Assembly (NCBI RefSeq): GCF_009674485.1
Contig: NZ_WKJJ01000003.1
Location: forward strand, 372,001 to 436,000
DNA: 64,000 bases
Reading direction: 5' to 3'
Origin: Pseudoduganella rivuli
GTDB lineage: Bacteria > Pseudomonadota > Gammaproteobacteria > Burkholderiales > Burkholderiaceae_D
Program-made: the position numbers and the translations under genes
Part shown: positions 1 through 7,392 of the stretch, piece by piece
Position numbering within the stretch: position 1 is the stretch's first letter
How the letters are laid out: each line of letters starts with the position of its first letter
Notes under the pieces: generated by a model
Seen by the model: only the letters and a program-made list of their open reading frames with translations
The model's database searches: none
Told to the model about the DNA's origin: nothing

Positions 1-542
1 AAGCCATGGCGGACACGCCGCAAACGTGGATCACGGCCTTCCACTTGCCGAAGCAGCATGCCGCCATGGGCAATACGCTGGCGCGCGAATATCCGAATTT
101 GACGGTGGTCGACGTGGGCGCCGTGCTGCGCCAGGTGCAGGCGGTGCTGGACCAGGTGATCGTGGCGGTGGAATTCCTGTTTGGATTTACGCTGATTTCC
201 GGCGTGCTGGTGCTGTACGCGGCGCTGATGGGGTCGCAGGATGAGCGTACCCGCGAAGCGGGCCTGTTGCGCGCGCTGGGCGCCACGCGGCAGCAATTGT
301 CGCGTGCGCAATTGATCGAGTTCCTGCTGGTGGGCGCGCTGGCCGGCCTGCTGGCCGCCACGGGCGCCGCCGCCATGGGATGGGGGCTGGCAACCTACCA
401 GTTCAAGTTCGAGTGGGTATTCAATCCGGGCGTGTGGGGCGCCGGCCTGGCCGCCGGGGCGCTGTGCGCGATTGTCGGCGGCTACTTTGGCTTGCGCAGC
501 GTGTTGAAGCACCCGCCGTTGCAGACGTTGCGTAACGCGTGA
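1..542 (+). CDS. FtsX-family ABC transporter permease, C-terminal part (truncated by window edge)
   Basis: This is the C-terminal 179 or so residues of a membrane permease whose reading frame is open at the left edge. Three hydrophobic segments are visible (about residues 51-75, 102-128 and 143-163 from the first Met). Between the first and second lies a charged loop, DERTREAGLLRALGATRQQL, which is the hallmark cytoplasmic loop of FtsX/MacB/LolE-type permeases that couples to the ATPase. The protein ends in the usual short tail 'PLQTLRNA'. The ATPase partner and N-terminal half are outside the window, so the substrate is unknown. Lipoprotein or lipid-related export (YbbP/LolE-like) is typical of the family. 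The gene is convergent with the next one and only 6 nt separate them, with no obvious terminator. Confidence 0.85.
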   Translation, partial: AMADTPQTWITAFHLPKQHAAMGNTLAREYPNLTVVDVGAVLRQVQAVLDQVIVAVEFLFGFTLISGVLVLYAALMGSQDERTREAGLLRALGATRQQLSRAQLIEFLLVGALAGLLAATGAAAMGWGLATYQFKFEWVFNPGVWGAGLAAGALCAIVGGYFGLRSVLKHPPLQTLRNA

Positions 543-548
543 TTTGCG

Positions 549-1334
549 TTATTGCGACGCGTCCAGGTGGACGGCGTAACCGCTCTGGCCCGGCGCGATC
601 TCGTCGCGCAACGTCAGCGCGGGGATCATGTAATCGCCCATGTTTTGCTTGCGGTACGGGATCGGCGCCGTGGTGGCCAATGTATCGAGGCGCTGCCCCA
701 GTGCCGACCGCACGTCCGCGAAGCGCGCTTCATCCATGCGGCTGGTGCGGTACACAACAAAGGGTGGCAGTACGTCGAATCCCGGGTAGTGCAATACGCC
801 ATGCTGGATCGGGAACAATACGTCGTCGATCGGGCCATTGATGCCGCGCGGGCTGTAATGGGATTCCCAGCCGCCGGTGGTGACCACCAGCATGGCGCGC
901 TTGCCGGACATGGCGCCCTGGCCATAGCGTTCGCCCCACCGTTGATCCGAATGTTCGCCCACGCCATAGGCAAAACCATAGGCATAGACCCGGTCGATCC
1001 ATCCCTTGAGGATGGCCGGCATGGAAAACCACCATAGCGGGAATTGCAGGATCACGGTATCGGCCCAGCGCAGCTTGTCCTGCTCCCGTGCGATGTCCGG
1101 GCTTTGCACACCGTTCGCATAAGCGTGCTTCGAGTCGAGCGATGGATGGAAGTGCGGGCCGACGGGCGCGGCCAGGCTGTCGGTCGCGTCGATCGGCGCT
1201 TTCCAATCCATCGCATACAGGTCCGACACTTGCACCGTATGGCCCTGCGCTTGCAGGTGTTGCACGGAAAAGTCCTTGAGGGCGCCATTCAGTGAATGGG
1301 GTTCCGGGTGGGCGTAGACGATCAGGATATTCAT
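549..1334 (-). CDS. NAD(P)H dehydrogenase (quinone), flavodoxin-like fold
   Basis: A 261-residue cytoplasmic flavoprotein of the flavodoxin_2 (NQO1/KefF/MdaB) family, expected to reduce quinones or similar electrophiles with NAD(P)H. The N-terminus 'MNILIVYAHPEPHSLNGALKD' is the FMN-phosphate binding strand-loop. 'FPLWWFSMPAILKGWIDR' is the signature active-site segment, and 'VVTTGGWESHYSPRGINGP' is the second flavin loop. An upstream in-frame Met would add 14 residues, but the conserved fold starts at the Met chosen here. No strong ribosome binding site is seen. The gene is divergent from a LysR regulator across a 95-nt gap, the standard arrangement for a regulator and its target, so control by that regulator is inferred. 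Confidence 0.9.
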   Translation of the reverse strand: MNILIVYAHPEPHSLNGALKDFSVQHLQAQGHTVQVSDLYAMDWKAPIDATDSLAAPVGPHFHPSLDSKHAYANGVQSPDIAREQDKLRWADTVILQFPLWWFSMPAILKGWIDRVYAYGFAYGVGEHSDQRWGERYGQGAMSGKRAMLVVTTGGWESHYSPRGINGPIDDVLFPIQHGVLHYPGFDVLPPFVVYRTSRMDEARFADVRSALGQRLDTLATTAPIPYRKQNMGDYMIPALTLRDEIAPGQSGYAVHLDASQ

Positions 1335-1385
1335 GGTGTGGCTCAAAAGAAGTGGTGGAGCCGTCAGGATAGGCATTGCTGCGGT

Positions 1386-1428
1386 ATAGTTGAAATGAAT
1401 AGTTGAAATTGCAGGTATATTGAAAGTT
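1386..1428. promoter_or_regulatory. Direct repeats in the divergent oxidoreductase/LysR intergenic region
   Basis: ATAGTTGAAAT occurs at 1386-1396 and again at 1399-1409 (13-bp step). A weaker third copy (ATTGAAAGTT) lies at 1419-1428, directly before the LysR start. Position and repetition suggest a binding region for the LysR regulator, but no clear T-N11-A dyad was picked out, so this is an inference. Confidence 0.35.
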
Positions 1429-1429
1429 A

Positions 1430-2329
1430 ATGTCCATGAATGATCTGCGCCGGCTGGACCTGAACCTGCTCGTGACGCTGGACGTGTTGCTGGCCGAGCG
1501 CAACGTCACGCGCGCCGCGCAGCGGCTGCATTTTTCGCAGCCATCGGTCAGCGTGCACCTGGCCAAGTTGCGCGACATCTTTGGCGACCCGCTGTTGTTG
1601 CCCGGCCCGCGCGGCATGCAGCCGACAGCGCGCGCGGAAGAGTTAAGGACGCCGCTGCGGCAGGCGCTGGAAGCGCTGTCCCAGGCCGTGCAGCCGGGCA
1701 AACCGTTCGACCCCGCCACGGCGGACAACACGTGGCGCGTGGCGGCGGCCGATTATGGCGAAACCGCCGTGCTGTTACCTGCGTTGGCCGGTTTGAGAAA
1801 GGCCGCGCCGGGCACGCGGCTGGCGGTCGTGCAACTGGAGCCGGCCCGCATCGCCAAACTGGCGGAGCAGGGCGATATCGACCTGGCGCTGCATACGGCG
1901 GAAGGCGCGCCGCAACATTTGCACCGGCAAACCTTGTTCAGCGAACAATATGTGCTGGCGGGGCGCAGCGGCCATCCGCATTTGAAACGGGCGCCGACCT
2001 TGGCGCAGTTTTGCAAGCTGGAACACGTGATTGTGTCGACCGCCGGCGGCGCCTTTTACGGCGTCACCGATGACGCGCTGGCGCAGCGGGGCTTACAGCG
2101 CAAGGTGGTGCTGTCGGTGCCCCACTTCCTGTTCGTACGCGCCGCGCTGCTGTCGACCGACCTGGTGGCCATGCTGCCGTCGCGGCTGGTGCGCGGGATG
2201 CCCGGCTTGCGCGTGGTGGCGCCGCCGGTGGACGTGCGCGGTTATGACATGGTGATGGTGTGGCATGAACGCAGCCACCGCGATCCTGCCCACCAGTGGC
2301 TGCGCAGCCATATCGCGGCCTCGGTGTAG
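1430..2329 (+). CDS. LysR-family transcriptional regulator
   Basis: A 299-residue regulator of normal LysR length. The N-terminal winged helix-turn-helix covers about residues 5-65 ('LDLNLLVTLDVLLAERNVTRAAQRL', shown here in pieces: NVTRAAQRLHFSQPSVSVHL is the recognition helix region). The rest is a periplasmic-binding-protein-like effector domain. The 'RRLDLNLL' start and general sequence resemble the NodD/LinR branch. Two start codons six nucleotides apart (MSM) are possible. It is divergent from the quinone oxidoreductase and probably regulates it; the inducer is not known. Confidence 0.9.
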   Translation: MSMNDLRRLDLNLLVTLDVLLAERNVTRAAQRLHFSQPSVSVHLAKLRDIFGDPLLLPGPRGMQPTARAEELRTPLRQALEALSQAVQPGKPFDPATADNTWRVAAADYGETAVLLPALAGLRKAAPGTRLAVVQLEPARIAKLAEQGDIDLALHTAEGAPQHLHRQTLFSEQYVLAGRSGHPHLKRAPTLAQFCKLEHVIVSTAGGAFYGVTDDALAQRGLQRKVVLSVPHFLFVRAALLSTDLVAMLPSRLVRGMPGLRVVAPPVDVRGYDMVMVWHERSHRDPAHQWLRSHIAASV

Positions 2330-2346
2330 ACCCTCAAGGTGGTATC

Positions 2347-2745
2347 ATGACAGTCACCATGACTGAACAAACGATATACGAAGCCATCGGCGGCGAACTG
2401 AAGTTGCGCGAGATGGTGGACCGCTTTTATGACTTGATGGAACTGGAGCCGGAATTCGCGGTCATCCGCGCCCTGCATCCCCCCACCACCGAAGGTTCGC
2501 GCGACAAGCTGTTCTGGTTCCTGTCCGGCTGGATGGGCGGGCCGGATGCGTTTGTCGAACGCTTTGGCCACCCGCGCCTGCGGGCGCGCCATCTGCCATT
2601 CCCGATCGGCACCACCGAGCGCGACCAGTGGTTGCGCGCCATGGCCTGGGCCATGGAAGACGTGGGTATCCATGAAGAATTGCGCGTACGGCTGATGCAA
2701 TCGTTTTACCAGACGGCCGACTGGATGCGTAATCACCCGCATTAA
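2347..2745 (+). CDS. Group II truncated haemoglobin
   Basis: A 132-residue haem protein of the TrHbII type, likely involved in oxygen, nitric oxide or peroxide chemistry. Visible signatures are the B-helix 'RFYDLM' (Phe-Tyr at B9/B10), the E-helix 'FWFLSGWMGGPDAFVERFG' and the F-helix 'LRARHLPFPIG', whose His is the proximal haem ligand. A G-helix Trp follows in 'DQWLRAM'. I chose the Met at 2347 because a good ribosome binding site (AAGGTGG) precedes it. The frame is open further upstream, but that stretch overlaps the LysR gene. It may be co-transcribed with the LysR gene, 17 nt away. Confidence 0.92.
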   Translation: MTVTMTEQTIYEAIGGELKLREMVDRFYDLMELEPEFAVIRALHPPTTEGSRDKLFWFLSGWMGGPDAFVERFGHPRLRARHLPFPIGTTERDQWLRAMAWAMEDVGIHEELRVRLMQSFYQTADWMRNHPH

Positions 2746-2779
2746 TACGGTTCCTGCTGTAGGGCGGATTTGGACTGTG

Positions 2780-4054
2780 ATGAGCAACGTGGAATTGCTG
2801 GCTATATTGGCGCTGGGCGCCGTGATCGTGGCGTTGCAAGTGGTGACGCTGTTGCGCACCCGCGCCCCGCAGCAGGACAAGGGCGTGGCCGAGCTGGCAA
2901 CGGGACTGGAGCGCCTCGAGCGCGAAGTGCGCCTGCAGTTGCAGGCCACGGCGCAGGCGTCGCGCCAGGAAACCGCGCAAATCCTCGCGCAATCCCATGC
3001 CGCCACCGTGCAGCAGCTGGACGTGATGCGGCGCCAGATCGAAGCGCTGACGGAATCGAGCGCGCGCCGCCTGCTGGAAGTGCGCGCCACCCTGGAAGTC
3101 AAAATGCGCGAGCTGCAAGCCGACAACGGCGCCCGGCTGGAAGAGATGCGCAAGACGGTCGATGAAAAACTGCACGCGACGCTGGAAGAACGGCTGTCGG
3201 CATCGTTCAGGCAAGTGTCGGAGCGGCTCGAGCGCGTTCACCAGGGCCTGGGTGAAATGCAGCAACTGGCGCTGGGCGTGGGGGACTTGAAACGCGTGCT
3301 GACCAACGTGAAAACCCGCGGCACGTGGGGCGAAGTCCAGTTGGAAATGCTGCTGGAACAAGTGCTGACGCCGGACCAGTATGCGAAAAACGTGGAAACC
3401 GTGGCCGGCTCGAATGCGCGCGTGGAATTCGCGCTGAAATTGCCGGGCAAGCGCGATGGCGAAGCGCCCGTGTGGATGCCGATCGACGCCAAATTCCCGA
3501 AAGAACAATACGAACGCCTGATCGATGCCGCCGAGCGGGCCGACGCGGATGGCGTGGCGCTGGCCGGGCGCGAGCTGGAACGCGCCGTGCGCAACGAAGC
3601 GAAAACCATTGCCGACAAATACCTGGCGCCGCCGGCGACCACCGACTTCGCGATCCTGTTCCTGCCGACGGAAGGTCTGTATGCGGAAGTCATGCGCCGC
3701 CCGGGACTGGCCGATGAATTGCAGAGAACTAATCGCATCAGCATTGCGGGGCCGTCGACATTGATGGCGTTGCTGAACAGCTTGCAGATGGGCTTCCGCT
3801 CGCTCGCGCTGGAAAAGCGCTCGTCGGAAGTGTGGCAAGTGCTGGGCGCCGTGAAGACGGAGTTCGCCAAGTTTGGCGACGTGCTGGCCACTACGCGGCT
3901 CACGCTGGAAAAGGCGGCGCGCAATATTGAAACGGCGGAAGTGCGCAGCCGGCAAATGGCGCGCAAATTGAAGTCGGTGGAGGCGCTGCCGGATGCCGCG
4001 GCGCAGCAGTTGCTGGGGCAGGGCGAAAGCACGGACGACACTGACGCGGCCTGA
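2780..4054 (+). CDS. rmuC: RmuC-family DNA recombination protein
   Basis: A 424-residue protein of the RmuC family, whose members limit inversions at short inverted repeats and contain a PD-(D/E)XK-like nuclease fold. An N-terminal hydrophobic anchor (about residues 4-24) is followed by a long Gln/Glu/Arg-rich coiled coil (about 35-150). The conserved RmuC domain contains 'TRGTWGEVQLEMLLEQ', 'WMPIDAKFPKEQYE' and 'DFAILFLPTEGLYAEV'. A GTG three nucleotides upstream is an alternative start. The sequence just before the start carries GTAGGGCGG (2758-2766), the same core as the REP-like elements elsewhere in this window. Confidence 0.92.
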   Translation: MSNVELLAILALGAVIVALQVVTLLRTRAPQQDKGVAELATGLERLEREVRLQLQATAQASRQETAQILAQSHAATVQQLDVMRRQIEALTESSARRLLEVRATLEVKMRELQADNGARLEEMRKTVDEKLHATLEERLSASFRQVSERLERVHQGLGEMQQLALGVGDLKRVLTNVKTRGTWGEVQLEMLLEQVLTPDQYAKNVETVAGSNARVEFALKLPGKRDGEAPVWMPIDAKFPKEQYERLIDAAERADADGVALAGRELERAVRNEAKTIADKYLAPPATTDFAILFLPTEGLYAEVMRRPGLADELQRTNRISIAGPSTLMALLNSLQMGFRSLALEKRSSEVWQVLGAVKTEFAKFGDVLATTRLTLEKAARNIETAEVRSRQMARKLKSVEALPDAAAQQLLGQGESTDDTDAA

Positions 4055-4055
4055 T

Positions 4056-4138
4056 GCCGCCATGCATGCGTCCCAGTGGCAGCGAACGTACCGACGTGCA
4101 TGCATGGCGGCTTTCGCGTTGCGAAAACCGCCCTACGG
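4056..4138. repeat. REP-like inverted palindromic element between convergent genes
   Basis: GCCGCCATGCATGCG (4056-4070) is followed by its inverted copy GCATGCATGGCGGC (4098-4111). That copy leads into a small hairpin, CTTTCGCGTTGCGAAAAC, and the core ACCGCCCTACGG (4127-4138). The same motif, 'ATGGCGGCTT...AAACCGCCCTACG', recurs at 51.9 kb and 63.0-63.1 kb. It lies between the ends of rmuC and the MobA-MoeA gene, a typical place for REP elements. Confidence 0.75.
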
Positions 4139-4161
4139 AGCGACCGTAGTTGGCGCTGGAA

Positions 4162-6033
4162 TCAGATCAGCCCTTCAAACATCACCACTTCGACCAGTTC
4201 TCCCGCCGCCACGTCGCCCTGCTCGTGTGGCAACACCACCATGCAATTGGCTTCCGACATCGAGCGCAGGATGCCGGAGCCCTGCGATCCGGTAATCCGC
4301 ACTTCGCGCTCGCCATTGGGCGCAATGTAAATGATGCCGCGTTGATATTCCGTGCGTCCCGGTTTCTTGCGCAGCGTCACCGCGCTGCGGGCGCGCACCG
4401 TGAAGTGGCTGGCCGTGGTGCCCATCATTTTCATCAGGCCGGGCCGGACGAAGAAATAAAACGCCACCATGGCCGCGACCGGATTGCCGGGCAAGCCGAA
4501 CAGCCAGGACTGCCGGCCTTCGGAGGCAATGCGGCCAAACGCCATCGGGCGGCCGGGACGCATGTCCAGGTTCCAGAAGCCGACGTCGCCCAGTTCCGTC
4601 ATGATGGATTTGATGTAATCGGCCGCCCCGGCCGACACGCCGCCGCTGGTGATGACCGCGTCGGCGCTGGTGCAGGCCGTGCGCAGCGCTTCTTCCAGCG
4701 CGGCGCGGTCGTCGCGCACGGCGCCCATGTCGATCACGTCGCAGCCCAGTCGCGTCAGCATGCCGTACAAGGTGTAGCGGTTGCTGTCATAGATGCAGCC
4801 CGGCTCCAAGGCTTCGCCGATCGAACGCAATTCATCGCCGGTGGAAAAGAAGGCCACGCGCAGGCGGCGCCGCACCGGCACTTCGGCCATCCCCAGCGAC
4901 GCCAGCAGGCCGAGGTCGGCCGGCGTGACGATCTTGCCCTGGTGCAGAGCGGGTTTGCCGATGGCCAGGTCTTCGCCCTTGAAACGGCGGTTGGCGCCGG
5001 TCTTGATGGTGCCGGGGGCGATGGTGACGCTGTCAGGCGTGATGGCGGCAGCCAATTCCTGCGGCAGCACGGTATCGAGGCCGTCCGGCATGACGCCGCC
5101 CGTCATGATGCGGGCGCACTCGCCGGTCGGGATGTGGACGCCGGACGGGCGGCCGGCCAGCACGGTGGCCGCCACGCGCAAGGTGGTGGGCGCATCGGCC
5201 GACAGGTCGGCGCCACGGAAGGCATAGCCGTCCATGGCGGAATTGTCGTGCGCGGGGACGTCGATGGGGGAAATGACATCGGTGGCCAGGACGCGCTCCA
5301 GCGCCTGGCGCAGCGCGACTTTTTCCACGGCGGTGACCGGCGTGATGGCATCGCGGATGATGCGCTGCGCTTCGCCGGCCGACAGCGACGCCTTGCGGCC
5401 AAAACCGCTGGCGGCGGGTTCGGCCAGCTTTTCCATGTCTTTCAGGTCGGCCAGCGTATTGATGTTGCGAAATGCGCCGGCTTCCTGGAACAGCACCTGC
5501 GTGACCTTGATCGCGCCATACCAGCCATCCATGCGGCGTCCGCCGGTTTCCAGGTAGGCATCGAGTTTGGGCAGCACGGATTTTTTCATCAGCGCGAACA
5601 CGGGGTGCACGCGGCGGTAAGCGTCGCCGCTTTCATCGGCATCCATGGTCACGGCCACGGCCAGGTCGGCATCGTCGCGCAGCAGCGCTTCGGCCAGGCG
5701 GACACCCAGGTCGTCCGGCAGGAATGGCGAGTCGCAGGGGGCGGTCAAGAGCCAGTCCGTCTCGCAGCGGCGCAAACCGGTCTGCAAGCCGGCCAGCGGC
5801 CCTTCGAACCCGGTGAGGTCATCCTGCCAGACGGGCGCGTCCGAATTGGCGGCGACGGCGATCGATGCATAGGCGGCCTGGTTGCGGTTGGCGTTGATGG
5901 CCAGTTGCGCCACCTGCGGCGCCAGCCGTTGCAGCACGTGGGCGGCCAGCGGACCGCCGCGGAATGGCTGCAATCCCTTGTCGACGCGTCCCATGCGGGT
6001 GCCGCGGCCGCCGGCCAGGATCATGCCGGTCAT
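4162..6033 (-). CDS. mobA-moeA: Fused molybdenum cofactor guanylyltransferase (MobA) - molybdopterin molybdotransferase (MoeA)
   Basis: One uninterrupted 623-codon frame encodes two molybdenum-cofactor enzymes. Residues about 1-205 are MobA: the nucleotide-binding loop 'LAGGRGTRMGRVDKGL', then 'TAPCDSPFLPDDL' and 'RNINTLADL'. They attach GMP to the cofactor. After a short linker, residues about 225-623 are MoeA, which inserts molybdate: 'DNSAMDGYAF', 'MTGGVMPDGLDTVLP', 'TSGGVSAGAADYI' and 'FGLPGNPVAAMVAF'. These are usually separate proteins. An internal Met in the linker (MEKLAEP) could also start MoeA alone. I placed the start at the Met just before the MobA loop; an upstream Met would add 20 residues, and neither has a clear ribosome binding site. 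It follows moaA by about 100 nt on the same strand, so one Moco operon is likely. Confidence 0.9.
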   Translation of the reverse strand: MTGMILAGGRGTRMGRVDKGLQPFRGGPLAAHVLQRLAPQVAQLAINANRNQAAYASIAVAANSDAPVWQDDLTGFEGPLAGLQTGLRRCETDWLLTAPCDSPFLPDDLGVRLAEALLRDDADLAVAVTMDADESGDAYRRVHPVFALMKKSVLPKLDAYLETGGRRMDGWYGAIKVTQVLFQEAGAFRNINTLADLKDMEKLAEPAASGFGRKASLSAGEAQRIIRDAITPVTAVEKVALRQALERVLATDVISPIDVPAHDNSAMDGYAFRGADLSADAPTTLRVAATVLAGRPSGVHIPTGECARIMTGGVMPDGLDTVLPQELAAAITPDSVTIAPGTIKTGANRRFKGEDLAIGKPALHQGKIVTPADLGLLASLGMAEVPVRRRLRVAFFSTGDELRSIGEALEPGCIYDSNRYTLYGMLTRLGCDVIDMGAVRDDRAALEEALRTACTSADAVITSGGVSAGAADYIKSIMTELGDVGFWNLDMRPGRPMAFGRIASEGRQSWLFGLPGNPVAAMVAFYFFVRPGLMKMMGTTASHFTVRARSAVTLRKKPGRTEYQRGIIYIAPNGEREVRITGSQGSGILRSMSEANCMVVLPHEQGDVAAGELVEVVMFEGLI

Positions 6034-6133
6034 CTTGTGCTTGAAAGTCAAACCATCCCCCGAGAGTAGCCGTTGAGTTGCATGCGGGTGCATCTACGGC
6101 AGTCTAACGGGCGATGCCGGACTTGGAAAGAAT

Positions 6134-7240
6134 TCAACCGCCGATATAGGACATTTCCACCTTGCGGGCGGAAGCGGGCAGGGCGGTCTGGCTGGTGCGC
6201 AACTCGGAATAACGGTCGCCCCGCGCCTGCCACAGGTGGCTGACGGCGCCGCTGATTTCCGCATCGGACGCGCCATTGCGCAGCAGCGCGCGCAAATCGT
6301 GGCCGCGGGTGGCGAACAGGCAGGTATACAGCTTGCCTTCGGTGGACAGGCGCGCCCGCGAACAATCCTTGCAGAATGCCTGGGTGACGCTGGAAATCAG
6401 GCCGATTTCACCGCCGCCATCGGTATAGCGCCACCGTTCGGCGGTTTCACCCGTGTAATTGGCGGCAATCGGTTCGATCGGCATTTCCGCATTGATGCGC
6501 CGCGCGACTTCCGCTGACGGCACCACTTCATCGAGTTTCCAGCCATTCGATGCGCCCACGTCCATGTATTCGATAAAGCGCAGGATGAAGGGGCTGCCCT
6601 TGAAATAGCGCGCCATGGGCAGGATTTCCTGGTCATTCATGCCGCCTTTGACCACCATGTTGACCTTGATGGGCCCCAGTCCCACCTTGTGGGCGACATC
6701 GAGGCCGTCCAGCACGTCGCCCACGGCGAAATCCACGTCATTCATGCGCTTGAACACGGCATCGTCCATCGCGTCCAGCGACACGGTGACGCGTTGCAAA
6801 CCCGCATCTTTCAGCGCTTGCGCCTTGCGGGCCAGCAGCGAACCGTTGGTGGTCAAGGTCAGGTCGAGCGGTTTGCCGTGCACGGTCTTTAACTGCGCCA
6901 GCATCTCGATGAGCTTTTCTATATTCTTGCGCAACAGCGGTTCGCCGCCCGTCAGGCGCAGCTTTTCCACGCCGTGTTCAATGAAAATCTGCGCGATACG
7001 CGTGATTTCCTCGAAGCTCAGCAGCGAAGAGTGGGGCAGGTAGTTGTAATCCTTGTCGAACACTTCCTTGGGCATGCAATACACGCAACGGAAGTTGCAG
7101 CGGTCCGTGACGGAAATGCGCAAGTCGTGCAAGGGGCGGGCGAGCTGGTCGCGCAGGCTGCCGGTGGGCGCCTGCAACACGTCGGGCACGAAGGCAGACT
7201 GGGCCCGCTGGTCGGTAAAAACAATAATTTTCTCGGACAT
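6134..7240 (-). CDS. moaA: GTP 3',8-cyclase MoaA
   Basis: A 368-residue radical-SAM enzyme for the first step of molybdenum cofactor synthesis (GTP to 3',8-cyclo-GTP). The radical-SAM cluster motif is Cys48-x3-Cys52-x2-Cys55 ('[10 protein letters not shown]'). The second cluster is the C-terminal 'CKDCSRARL...YTC' (Cys-x2-Cys-x13-Cys). The protein ends in the essential Gly-Gly tail ('SYIGG'). '[10 protein letters not shown]' is the SAM-binding GGE-type motif. The start at 7240 (MSEKIIVF) fits the family length; an upstream in-frame Met would add 30 unconserved residues. It heads the Moco pair on this strand. Confidence 0.95.
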   Translation of the reverse strand: MSEKIIVFTDQRAQSAFVPDVLQAPTGSLRDQLARPLHDLRISVTDRCNFRCVYCMPKEVFDKDYNYLPHSSLLSFEEITRIAQIFIEHGVEKLRLTGGEPLLRKNIEKLIEMLAQLKTVHGKPLDLTLTTNGSLLARKAQALKDAGLQRVTVSLDAMDDAVFKRMNDVDFAVGDVLDGLDVAHKVGLGPIKVNMVVKGGMNDQEILPMARYFKGSPFILRFIEYMDVGASNGWKLDEVVPSAEVARRINAEMPIEPIAANYTGETAERWRYTDGGGEIGLISSVTQAFCKDCSRARLSTEGKLYTCLFATRGHDLRALLRNGASDAEISGAVSHLWQARGDRYSELRTSQTALPASARKVEMSYIGG

Positions 7241-7340
7241 ACAGTAACGATAGCACGACGCCAGCGACCCCGTCGGCAGCGGCGTGGATTTCACCTGTAC
7301 GCCGCCGCGCATATCCGTGCCTGCCCCCATCGGCAGGACG

Positions 7341-7370
7341 AAAAAAAGGGAGGCGCACAGGCCTCCCTTT
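7341..7370 (-). terminator. Intrinsic terminator of rne
   Basis: The stem AAAGGGAGGC / GCCTCCCTTT (loop about 5 nt) is followed on the minus strand by a run of T residues (the A run at 7341-7347 on the plus strand). It lies about 20 nt past the rne stop codon and upstream of moaA. Confidence 0.85.
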
Positions 7371-7392
7371 CTTGTCTACCGCTTAAGCAAGC

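Noticed and set aside
2462..4105. 547-codon minus-strand frame across the haemoglobin and rmuC genes
   Set aside because: Spans two real genes in antisense and has a biased composition.
4150..6069. 639-codon plus-strand frame opposite MobA-MoeA
   Set aside because: Antisense shadow of the fusion gene.
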